A DNA stretch of 64,000 nucleotides from Thuidium tamariscinum. Taxonomy: Eukaryota; Streptophyta; Bryopsida; Hypnales; Thuidiaceae. Under the pieces are notes generated by a model that was not told the DNA's origin, did no database searches, and was given only the letters and a program-made list of their open reading frames with translations. The position numbers were made by a program, and so were the translations under genes. Positions 1-11,424 of the stretch are shown here, one piece after another. The stretch lies in contig OX344750.2 in assembly GCA_947034885.2 (NCBI GenBank), positions 20,206,053-20,270,052 of the forward strand. The letters are read 5' to 3'. Positions within the stretch are counted from its first letter, which is position 1; each line of letters begins with the position of its first letter.

Positions 1-3000
1 CAGTAGATTTTGAGACAATGTGAATTGATTTTCGAGTTCATTTTCATATCCATTATTTATATTACACACGTATAAACTATAAAGAGGAACAAAAGACTTA
101 AAAGTTCTATCATATTTTAACCCTATCATGATTATTTCCTAAAATCATTTTATGTTTAGAGGTCCAAAATTACTTAAAAATATTCATCTCTAAAGTAAAG
201 CTTAAATCTTCATCTATATTGATTTAATGACAAATTCAATAGTAAGATCCTTGAGTTAACTTGTTCAAGTATATCCTTTGAAAATCTTAAAGGTTAATGT
301 CCCTACCAATTGCAAGTTCAATGTACCTAAACTTCAAAATGTAGACTTCTTCCACTCTTCCTTTGGGTGAAATTTTGTCTTTCAACATTTTAAACAACAA
401 CCATAAACAATGGCTCTCATAATTTTTCATATACTTCAAAAAATTTGCCATGAGTAATTGAAAAATTATATTTTTATCGATGAATTTTAAATATATTGAA
501 GTACAAGTACTGTGCTTTTATAATATGATTATTAAGAAAATTATAGTCTTTAAAATAGCTTAATCAAATTTAATAGTGAATTATTTTTTAATACAAGTAA
601 AAAAAATTAGTTTATTTAGTAATTTAAATGAAAAGTCTTTTCGGAATTTTTGATGACAATTTCATGACTTGTAAAATCTTATTGATTAAATTTTATTGCC
701 TAAAATATGACTTCAAATAGTTAGGTTTTTAATAATTTTCTCCACAATCTCCTAAAATTCATTGACAAAATCATATATAAATACTTCATGTACTTTTCGA
801 ATTTTAAATAATTTTTGAAGATTTTTGGAGTAAATTATAAAAACATTTGGAGTTGTATTTTTGTTAGTGATTTTGCAATCAATATAATTTTATAATTCAT
901 GCAAGAATTTATGAAACTCTTACCAAAGAATTCCGAAAACGATTTCTTTTTCATTTAATAAGAAAAAAAATTCTTATATAAAAAGTTTCTTTCACTAATA
1001 AATTTGGTTATATTATAAAAAAACTAAAAAACTAAAAATTAATTATTTTTTGGAAGTATACTACTGTACTTATACAAAAATATGTGCAAATTTTGTTTAA
1101 AAATCTCTAATTTTTCAAGTATCTATGGAAGTTTTTGTAAGTAAAAAAACATTTTGAGAGCTAGTGAAGTAAACCAACCTATAACATGCAAACCAGCGAA
1201 TGTAGATATCTAGAAAATGACCCATTACAATCTTACATCAATCTTTGATAGATTTCTTACAATAAATAAGACTTGAGCAAGTTAGGGTGAATTAGTGACT
1301 ATAGTCAATGCCTTAAAAGGTGGAAGTTCCTATTACAATCACTAATAACTTTTTTACCATCACCTTAGTGAAAATTCATCATAAAAAATAATTTTTTTAT
1401 TCCTTCATGTCATGGCCATTTTAGGAAATATTGTAACTACTTTAGGTGGTAAAATAATGACTATGGGTACACTTTTTGATGGTTTGATGTCAAAAAAATT
1501 TCAATAATTTCAATAAGGATCCAATTAAATTAAACAATATTTACTAGAATGTTGTAAAACAAAGCTTCTCACATAGGGTAGGTGATTGACATCCATCTAA
1601 AAAATTCACACAAATATTCTAAATTATAAAGCAACAAAGCCTATCCAAGTTTTGAAAAAAATAAAAATGGATTGTTTTTTCTTTGAGGGTTAAACAATAT
1701 AATTTGTGAGTAATATGGTTGGCTATCTTTTCCTTTGTGATTCCCAATACTTCAAGTTTGAGTTCGCATAGTTACAATTATAATTATAATTAATAAAAGT
1801 GACCAAATCTTTGACTTCTTCTTTAGTTTAGAATACATTTTAAAAAGCTCAAAATTCCATAGTATTTACTTAGGGTTTAAAATGTTGACAATTACACAAC
1901 TATATTGAAATTATTTATTTTCTTTTATAATGTAATTAGCCAATTAAAAAGTGACAGAAGGTCATGCTGTGAGCTCTAATTTCATATCCAAGTCCTTGAT
2001 ACATAATTAGATTTTACCAAAACAAATAATACAATATAAATAGGGTACTTGGTATTCTAATAAAAAAAATATGAAAATGTTGTGGGTATTGATTTTTGTA
2101 TATATTTAGGTCTAATAGTGTAACATGCATCCTATGATGTGGAATAGGAATCATCTATTTTTTCTCATCCATCCATCCATTACAAAATGTCATCCATAAA
2201 ACATCTAAATTTAAAAAAGTTAATCAAGACTTGACAAATCTTCATATTTTTGAGATGTTTCTATCAATTTCTTCCACCATGTTTTCTTCTAGTACAAAGG
2301 CAACTAGTTAAAAAATAGGTAAAATTCCAATGAAAATTCTCCAACAAGAAAACATCACTTGTGGATTGGATTTAGAATGTTAGTGAATGAGTCATTTATT
2401 CTTTTGGTTAGGTTGCAAAATCTTTGAATTTCTAATACAAAATTCTTTAGAATTTGTACATGAACACATTTTCTTTTATCTAGACAATACTATCAACTAT
2501 CCACTGAAAAAAAACATCCACAATTTCTTGTCATTAATTAAACATCTTTGCAACTAAAGAACACTTAATTTGACCATTCCACCTACCCACTCCACCTACT
2601 TCTAATTAGTTCTAAACCAAACCCAAAATTAGATTTTCTTCAAGATGGATGCGAAATGTATACAAAATAAATGTGAATATGATATACTTAAAACAAAAAT
2701 GCTTAATACAAAATATTGATACAATATGATATACAATTATATATTTGAGAAAAAGACTAGGGATGTGCAAAATATAAATGTTTTAACCAAAGTATTCATT
2801 CAACATGACATATGGATACATAAATGGAATATTAATAGGACACAACTATTAATTCCATATTGATTGCAATTTAATATTTTCAAAAAATTTAAGTGCAAAG
2901 GAATTGCATTGTCTTGGAATAGATATCCTTTTTTCTAGCATTTTCTATATAATAACATCTTGTAATATTTGGCTCATAAAGAATTTGTATAGTTTCCATA

Positions 3001-3263
3001 CACTATTGCCATGGAGTTTTATTCTTTGATTTTATGTATTGTTTTTTAGACATGATAAGAGAAAGCTAGGGCTACGTATCTATTTTCCATATATTGGATT
3101 TTATTTTGTCTATTCTATCATTGCTAAGCCATTTATTCATACAAATGTATTATTATAGTTCAAACATTTGTATGACAATTTTTTCTTTTTTAAAATTATT
3201 TTTAGAGGTTTCTAGTAGGGTCTTTCCATAATTTGAGTACATGTTTGGGGATGGATTTGCATA
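1..3263. other. AT-rich intergenic stretch, no gene seen
   Basis: The stretch is very AT-rich and stop codons are frequent in all frames; no open frame has coding character. Bases 150-400 resemble 51830-52080 (shared wording such as AAATCTTCATCTATATTGAT), so at least part is a dispersed repeat. A short CATC tandem run lies near 2165-2180. Nothing else is supported. Confidence 0.6.
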
Positions 3264-3273
3264 ACCAATATAC

Positions 3274-3511
3274 CATAGTTGCTAGTATGTGAGCATAGAA
3301 GTGTGAGCTTATGAGCCTCAAAGATGATGTATCTATAGTATAGGTGCTTATACTATAGAAACCTTTTATGATAAGAGTATATTTATATTATAGATATCTA
3401 TATTATAGGTATTTTTACTATAAACACCTTCAAAGGTGATAGTATATCTACTTATATACATATTAGAAGCTCACATGCTCACATGTTCATGCTCACACAC
3501 TAGCATCGTTG
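3274..3511. mobile_element. Mutator-like MITE with 10-bp target duplication
   Basis: A 238-bp element is flanked by the perfect 10-bp direct repeat ACCAATATAC (3264-3273 and 3512-3521). Its ends are inverted repeats of about 35 bp: the left begins CATAGTTGCTAGTATGTGAG and the right, read on the other strand, CAACGATGCTAGTGTGTGAG. The 10-bp target duplication with long terminal inverted repeats and no coding capacity fits a non-autonomous Mutator-like element. The direct repeat and the inverted ends are seen; the superfamily is inferred from target-duplication length. Confidence 0.72.
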
Positions 3512-3521
3512 ACCAATATAC

Positions 3522-5940
3522 ATGGGCTTGGATTTTCATTTTTGAAATTCTCTCAATGCCTTCTATCATTCTTTTTGCCAATTTGTCAACTTCTTCATTT
3601 TCTTACAAGTTTCTATATGCTTGTACAAAGTTTTGTAAGTATATTGAAGCCTTTTAATGCTAGATAGTTTGGTTATTTCTATGAGGTTTTGTTTATCTCA
3701 ATTGTTTTCTTGAAGTGTAGGGTGTCTAGTTTCTATATTTATTAGGTAGAAGGTATTTAGATTGCGTAAAAATATAGGCCTGTGGATTTTTGGTAATGTT
3801 TTATGGAAGGATCAAAATTTCATGTCTTGTTGTGAATTTTGTTCTAAAGAAGCTTTGGAATTTGCAATTTGAAAAACTTAGGTTGATAATTGTATACATT
3901 TTTTAAATTATAGATTCTATATTTTGTTCTGTCACTTTTGCATTTAGTGGTATGAACAAACCTTTTGTAAAGTAGTTATCTTTATTTTATATCAATATAC
4001 CAACTTTTCTATATTTAAAACTTGATGTAATTGGAGTGTAGGGTTGTTGCAAGAAACACCATCCAAAAAATGTTGCATTTTGAGCAATACTCATTTATTT
4101 AGGACTACTTTAAATCTAGAAAAACAATTTTTTTAAAGCAAAAAATATGTTTCATGTATACACTTTTAAGAAGAAGATATTCTATGAAGAGAAAGTATAG
4201 AAAAATTTTAATTTATAAAATAGGATTTTTTTTCTTAAACTAAAAATTTCCTATTTGGAAAGAGTTGATGGTGATGAGATTTCACCAAAAGAATGATCTA
4301 AAAACCATCTTCAATGTTAAAAAATTGTACGCAATGGAAGTGCTATTTGTATTCATGTGGAGAACATAAAATAATACATTTTTAGATTTAAAAAAATAGA
4401 TATGTGCATTCCTATTATGCAAATAGACCATGAAAGTGTGAGCTTTAAATCATTAAATTTAGAAACTTGTAATGTAGTCTTAACCCCTAAACCACACCAT
4501 ATCACAATTTAACAAAAATGATTTTCAAATATATATTTTTTATTTTTTAATTATTATTTTTTAATTTCTACAAAATGAAGTATCTAATTACAACAAAGTT
4601 AGACATTTTTGATAAAAGTTTCATGTTTATTGGACTTGTACTTCAAAAGTTATAGCAAATAACAAGAGAGTGTATCCTCATGGTGACTAGAAATAGGACC
4701 GGTGCTTTTTGCAATGACCCTATAATAGATGGTTATGTTTGCGGTTTTCTTAGTTTTGTTCCATATGAGTGAGGGTTTGACTTTTTTATTTTGATGTGCA
4801 AGAGATAGATTTGTTGTATATACATGTGTTTGTGCATCTCTAACTTGTTCCTCCTGATGCATTTTATTTATTTATTTAAAAATGAAAATACTTGTATTTA
4901 GAGGAATTCATGTAGTAGTTAGATGGCTAAATTTGGTTTGCTTCTTGATAGTCCAAAAATTTGTCTAATTTTTTTAAATTATTGGCACTGAATACGGAAC
5001 TTACTCTATAAAAACTATATGACACTCCCATTATTAAGATGGCGTCGAAATACTTTATTTCTTCTCTCATTATAGTAGGTGATTTAAATATTTTCTTGCT
5101 TTTTTAAATAAGCTTTCCTATGGTGACTTGTTTCATTTACCATTTGAGTAAGGGCATTAGTTATATTTCTATGTATTTGTAGACTTTGTTTTGGTGAAGA
5201 ATTAATAATTGTTGGTTGTTATATATGATATTTTTTTATTATAAGAATTTTTTTCATGCCTTTGGTTCAATAGGATTATTTAGCTTTCTATAATGGTACA
5301 TTTGGACATATTTAGTTCTATTTGTACCCAATTTTGAATGTGATTTTTTGAAGTTGAAGTGATTCAATTTTGTTAGCTAAACATGCTAGATCATTTATAA
5401 AGACAATAGCTAGAGTTTTGCTTATACAAACTATATCTTGAAGGTATATTCTAGTTGTCTTGGTTGCAACCATCTCACTAATGGTTCTAGGAACATTAGA
5501 AAGAAATATGGTTTCAATGTGTCTTCTTGAATTGTCCTTCTTTGAAAGGTATGGGCTTAATTTTATTAAAAAAAATCACTAGTGTATGTTGTGGTTGACT
5601 TTGTATATACTTTATCAATGAAGTGCATTGCATCTATTGGAGATCGTAGGTCTTCTATATAAGCTAGTATTCTAGCATAGATTATAGATTTGAATGCATT
5701 TCTAAATCTATACATAGAATGTATATTTTTGTTTGAGAATTTGGCATCTTCTTGTACAATAATATGTAATTGTACTTCTCTCATCATATTTCTTTTAGGT
5801 CTAAATCTTTCTTTGCACTATAGGAAAAAACAATGTTTTAACCAACATGAAAGTCTCTCTCTCTCTCTCTATCTATATATATATATATGTTAGGATAGTT
5901 GGTTAGTATTGTCATTATTGTTATTGTGTTAGTTATCATA
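3522..5940. other. AT-rich intergenic stretch, no gene seen
   Basis: Only short, compositionally random open frames occur. A (CT)n run followed by (TA)n lies near 5853-5889. No other feature is supported. Confidence 0.6.
5853..5889. repeat. Compound (CT)n-(TA)n microsatellite
   Basis: A run of CT dinucleotides passes through CTAT into a TA run. Confidence 0.85.
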
Positions 5941-5941
5941 T

Positions 5942-5975
5942 ACTCCTTCCATCCCAAAATGATATTTTTGGAAAA
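5942..5975 (+). mobile_element. Possible single Stowaway-like MITE end
   Basis: The sequence TA followed by CTCCTTCCATCCCAAAATGA closely resembles the classic angiosperm Stowaway (Tc1/mariner) terminal repeat, which starts CTCCCTCCGTCCC after a TA target. No matching inverted end was found within about 600 bp, so it is either a broken end or a chance match. Confidence 0.35.
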
Positions 5976-7236
5976 AATGTTCTAGATTAAGGTTGAAAAT
6001 AGCATTAAAAATCCTATTTTTGCAGTGTACATAGTCAATTTGAAATTTCAAGTTCATTTTTTTGCAAGTAGTTAAATTCTTTTGATTGTTTAAAAAAAAA
6101 TTGGGGTGGTTTTGAAGCTTAACTATTGGGAACTTTCATTTTTTACTAAAAAAATAATATATTTGATTATCAAGAGGTCTTCAAAGGCGCGTATATACAT
6201 ACACATACACTATATATATATACACACACACACTATAAATGGAGTGTAAAGCTAACCAATTTTACTTCATTTCCTAGCTTTATGCAAAACTTGGCAATTT
6301 CACTTGATTTGAGATTTAAGAAATTGTACTTATCTATTTGTTTTGAAAATGGTCCCAATGAAAAGCTTAAAGCCTTTTAATGGTTTTCACCATGGAAAAT
6401 TTCAACATGTAAGTGTGAATTTGAAGCTATTTGCAATTTCTATTTATAAAAGAAAATTACATTTCAACAATTGCAAGGTGAATTGTGTAATGAGTTTGAT
6501 ATTTTTTTCATGTGAAATTAAGTTTTTTGGGAGTGCATTTTAGTGTGCTATAACACTTTATAGTTGTTCATAGAACCTCCAATCCCCCCAAAAATTTTAA
6601 TGCAAATTTCTAAAATATTAAGGGCAAAGACAATATACTAAAAAATATGAAATGTATATTTTTCTTGGTATAATCTCACAACTCCTATGAAATTTTGCAC
6701 TCAAAATTGGCGTGCATACTAATAAACAAGCTCTATAAACATATATACGGTTAGATTTGGAAGAAAACCCACAATTTGCTTCATTGGGAATAACTATAAG
6801 TCAATGCTCTTTTTTCATAGTCAAAATACACTTGGGAAGGCTTAGGCATTTAGGGATAAATGTATGCAATAGGTTTCTAATTTTTGTATTGTCATGATTT
6901 ATTTACTTTATTAATATAGGTATAATATTGATGATTAGTAAAAAAAATATGTGTTTATGTAGATGTCAATTTGTAGTATACATAGTACAATGAATCATAG
7001 GTGCCTTAGAAAAGATGCATGTTGGATATTCTATAAAAAACCCTTTGAATGGCTTACCTATGTATTTTAATTCATAATTCAATAATATATTTTTTAGGTG
7101 GATGTAATGTTTGTAGATTTTCTTTTGATTGTTAAAAAAGATTTTGATTATGTCTTTGATTGTGGATCTTGGATTGGCTTCTATGCCCATAAAGCAAGAC
7201 TCATGAAATTACACATGTGTTTTTCAAAATATAAAA

Positions 7237-7271
<35 letters not shown>

Positions 7272-9065
7272 CAAATATATTTTTTTAATATTTTAAATTA
7301 ATATTTTATTTATTTTATTGTCATAATCATGGTGTATTTGTGATTTTTATAATATTTGTATTATTTGGCATGTTTGATTTGGTTTTGTTTAGAAAGTGCT
7401 TAATTCATGGATTTTTTGTAACATCTTTGTTGAACCCAACGATATCATTGTCTTTGCCCTTCTTGAAGCTATTCTTAAGTGCTTTTAGACATAGTGCTTG
7501 TAGTATTACATTCAAAATAAATATTGTCATTTGTAAACTTTATCTAGAGTTTCTTGCTAGTAGCAAGCTCATCAAATTTTTAAAATATTTTTCCATTATT
7601 GACACATTGTGGTCAATGGAGAGAATGAATGGTGGATTTTTGGGTGTTTTCCATATATTGGTGTTTATTTGATAAAATGTCAATATTGATGTTGGATATG
7701 TTGAAGGGTTGATAAAGTTCCTCTTTGTGTTTGTATATCTAAGCATGGGTTTTTGGTGTCAAAAGCTCTATGATCCTTGCCCTTTGCATATATCTCTCCA
7801 AACCTATTGCCTTTTGTTGATAAATTCATCTAAGATGATATGAAAGAAAATATATTTTTTCCATTTTTGTATAGTTAAATTAGATTTTTTATGGTGTTTA
7901 GTATTGTAGTTTTAGTTTATTGTCAATGTTCCTAGCCTTACTTTGTCTACTATCAAAATCAAGGGTTTTGTGGAATTGGAGCTTGAGATGATAATTGGTT
8001 TGTAAGATGTAATTATATTAAGTTTGGTATGAATTTAATCTATGTGTTTTTGTTTTTGTTTTGTTGTTAGTTTGGGTATTTTCTTAAATAATCTATAGAT
8101 CTTGTTTGTAGTATATAATTTAGCCACTTCTTGCTCTATACTTTTGATGTGAATTTTAGCTATAAAAGTGATATTTCTTGAATTTGTGCCCAATTAATGA
8201 AATGAAGCTTATGAAGTACAATTTCTACACTAATAAGAAAAATTTTAAACTCTAAAATTTCCGGAAACTAAATATTTTATCAAAATTTGAACTTTGGCCT
8301 ATAACCATGGTTTGTCAATTTCAAAATTTTATAATTATGGGAGAATTGTGGTTTATACCATCGATCAATGATGTTATGATCTATAATATACACCTATGTT
8401 AAAGTTTTTGATTTTTTGAACATATTTTGCATTTGTCTTCACTTATTTGTCAAAAGAGTTATCTATACTTTTAAATTTTCACAAAAGAAGTTTAAAATTT
8501 TTATGATTCATAGAAGACATGTAACTTCATTTCTCATAAATAAAATAAATGAATTTTATTTATGAATAGTTGCAAAATGGCATTACACAAAGTGAAGGTT
8601 GGTAGGCCTAAATTTGTAGTCATCAATCCATTTTTTTAAGATTAAACATATTGTCTTTGGAAGTGCATGAAAAAATAATTGAAATAAATTTAAAAAAAAA
8701 TTGATTTTGGAAAATATACAACCAATATAGATCTTACTAAAAGCAAGCAAATGGGGGATACAAAATTACATATCTAAGAAAGGAAAATGTTGCAAATGAC
8801 ACAACAAAATGACCAAACCATTTTTGCACAATTTTCCTCTCTCTAGGCTTGATTTTCCCTAACCTCTATAATTTTTATCTAATTCCATTTGTGAAACCCT
8901 AGATATTCTTGTGCCTATTTAAGGTTTTTTTCCTCGTGTTTTTTTGGGTGTACTACAATTGACAAAACTCCAAATTTTTTGATTTCACATCACCATCAAC
9001 CAAAAAATTTATAATATATTTATGGCCAGGCTTGTTTTGTAGTGTAAGTTGTGGAGTATGGGTGC
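5976..9065. other. AT-rich intergenic stretch, no gene seen
   Basis: Stop-rich, AT-rich sequence. It holds a mixed TA/CA microsatellite at about 6190-6236 and a (TTA)n run at about 7238-7270. The 110-codon open frame near 7340-7672 is hydrophobic low-complexity sequence without recognisable motifs and overlaps an equally random frame on the other strand; it is not called. Confidence 0.55.
7238..7270. repeat. (ATT)n microsatellite
   Basis: About eleven consecutive trinucleotide units of ATT/TTA are visible. Confidence 0.9.
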
Positions 9066-9068
9066 TAA

Positions 9069-9615
9069 GAGCATCTCCTATAGCCCTCCTAGTATCCCTT
9101 CTCTTCTAATTTTTCGATGATAAGCAATCAATTCTAGGGTATGTTAGGCTTGATCTTCACTTTCTCCTCCCAAATAAGCCATATTTGAAGGGGTCACTAA
9201 TCCCTCCACAGGCTACATATTCTCTTGAAATTAGAAAATTGTTGTAATAAATGATAGGATACTTATTGCTTTTGCAAGTTCTTTGCCTCATTAGATGAAA
9301 TTTGAGGGCATTAGGACACTGCGGGTTCCCGGATTGCGGGAACGCTATTTTTGCCCTGTCAACTCGAATCCTATGTGGTCACGACCCTGCCACTTAACTA
9401 AAAAAAAATTCAGTTTTTTTTTTGGACTTATTTTCATATTTTAGGGCCTGACAGCCGGCGGCATTGGGAGCCATTTCGGGAACAAACCTGAAACGGCCCT
9501 GTAATACCCTCAGATTTCTTCTAATGTGTGATTGGTTGGAAGTGACCAGCCCCTCTAAACTGGACAGATCTCAATTGAAGGGGCTGAGATAATTGGAGGG
9601 GTGCAGGAGATGCTC
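9069..9615. mobile_element. Harbinger-like MITE with TAA target duplication
   Basis: The 547-bp segment begins GAGCATCTCCTATAGCCCTC and ends with its imperfect complement; the terminal 10 bases (GAGCATCTCC) are perfectly inverted and similarity continues for about 22 bases. It is flanked on both sides by TAA (9066-9068, 9616-9618), the usual 3-bp target of PIF/Harbinger elements. GAGCATCTCC ends are common in plant MITEs. There is no transposase, so it is non-autonomous. It sits at the change from AT desert to the gene-bearing island. Confidence 0.75.
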
Positions 9616-10286
9616 TAACTAATATGAAACCAGGTCTTGAAGTCAGATGATAGGTGATCAATCGAATGCGACCCAGGTTTGATACAAACCACCTTCGCAA
9701 AACCTCTTGCACCGAGGACTTCAAGGCCTGCTCAAATTCCAGTTTCTCAAGCTCCGCAAGCGGTTGATCAAAACTTCTCTGAACCCGGATGAGGACTGAG
9801 TGGATGGCGGAATTCAATTGGACGATGGATCCTCTGCACTGATTCTCGAACAAAGCGCAATCATATCATCTCGCAATAATAATTCTTTCCTAGTTCTCAA
9901 CATCATGAGTGCAGAATGATTTGATAAATGACCGAAAAAGGAAAGCAGACTGGTGTCTGTAGTAGTTGGATACTTCGATTGTTGCAGCTCCAATAAAACA
10001 TTTGTCACAATCATTTGTCATTGCAGGTTGTCTGTTTACAAAGACAAGAATCACAAAACTGATGAGTCTTTCCACTTGAGACAATGTTTGAGCTTCTGAA
10101 ATGGTTTTGTACTTCCAGGGAGCTGACAGCGATTCTTTTGTGCCCACGTTCCAGAATTCCCAGTTCAAAATCTGACATCGTGTGAATGTCGAATAGATGT
10201 CTTCTCCGTTGTCCACCTACGAAAAGCGACCCGTGGACTTTATTCTTTAAATTTCTTATTGCTGCTTCATTCTTGAGCTTGCTCAT
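9521..10286 (-). CDS. Unresolved possible gene, minus strand
   Basis: Several overlapping minus-strand open stretches have more protein-like composition than the surrounding DNA. One starts with ATG at 10286 (MSKLKNEAAIRNLKNKVHGS...), a second frame reads DNGEDIYSTFTRCQILNWEFW, and a third near 9853-9640 has a charged, helical look (LAELEKLEFEQALKSSVQEV). They could be exons of one gene, but no set of introns joining them could be defended and no family was recognised. The lower end overlaps the Harbinger-like MITE. It may equally be a decayed gene. It would be transcribed away from the LRR receptor kinase. Confidence 0.2.
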
Positions 10287-11424
10287 GATTGTGCTACTTC
10301 ATGATTCGATCAGCAATGACTCGCTTACAGTGGGAGAATCGAGCATCTCGGCTCCATTCTAGAATCAGTTGCTTATAAAACTATGAAAGAGAGCACAAGC
10401 CAATTGCTTCTTGGAACTTTCAAGCAGTGGTGTGATGTCGGTATTGAGTTTTAGTTACTAGAGGCTTTCTGAAGTTTGTAGCTCATGCAATTGTGTTACA
10501 TAAGGTCCACGTTTACAACTCACGATATATGAGGTGTGATTAGAGATGCGCTGAGCTTGGATTGAGAGTTTCAAATTAAAATGGAGTGTTAGAGGCCACG
10601 GTGGAAGAAGTTCACCCAGACTGCGAGAATTCGCAAGAATCACGACGTGAAGCACGTTTTGGAGATCAATTCAGAGCAGAGGGTAATAAAATTGGGTTCG
10701 GTGAATCGTTGTCTGGCGATTCAATTGGGTTACGATGAAGCCGGCAGTACGAGGTCGTCTCGTTAGTTCGGACACTCTGAAGAAGTCAATGTGGCTCTAA
10801 GTCTCTAGGAAATTCAGTGAGTGGAGAGAATACTTGCCTAGTGTCACGAATTGCAGCCATTGAGGAAATTTTTTTAAAGCTCTAAATCGGCAATCGACAA
10901 CCAGTTTGTACCCAATTTCCAATCAGATTTCAACAGACTTGGAAGATTTAGGACAGGGTACAAGCAAGACAATCGAGCTTCACCGGGTTTGACGGCCTCC
11001 TGAATACTCGGCCTTAGGCAGCTGGGTCCCTTATTGAGCTGTCAGTTCGGACCATTTCAATATGCCACACTGTGTTGAACAGCAGACAGTGTCGATCTCT
11101 CTCACAACTGGACGGCCACAATGCGAAACTAGCTTCTTCTTCACATTCGACCACTTTGGTTCCAGAAGATTGATTTTCAACGGCCACTAATTAAGCTTAG
11201 ACGCCATTTTCACAAAGCGAGCTGCGTTTTGAACAATTCTTGTATATCAGCGATGACACAGACGACGTGATTCGCACTCTTTTCCTGAAGATTGAATCTG
11301 TTTCGAGAATCGAAGACCAGTCAGTGCAGATATGTTTGTCCGGAAGTGGAGAAATGGCGTGTTCGGAGGGGATATTCAACCGGAGTTTTATGCATATACA
11401 TGGAGTGGACTTGGGAAGCTCACC
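10287..11424. promoter_or_regulatory. Upstream region of the LRR receptor kinase
   Basis: About 1.1 kb of GC-richer, apparently non-coding DNA lies between the possible minus-strand gene and the receptor-kinase start, so it probably holds promoter and 5' UTR. No confident TATA box or start site was identified. Short open frames here show no family resemblance. Confidence 0.35.

Noticed and set aside
7340-7672. 110-codon plus-strand frame
   Set aside because: Low-complexity Leu/Ile/Phe-rich text in an AT-rich desert, overlapped by a random frame on the other strand.
11332-11424. ATG at 11332 as start of the receptor kinase
   Set aside because: It would place 31 polar residues before the hydrophobic signal segment; the ATG at 11425 gives a normal signal peptide. 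Kept only as an alternative.
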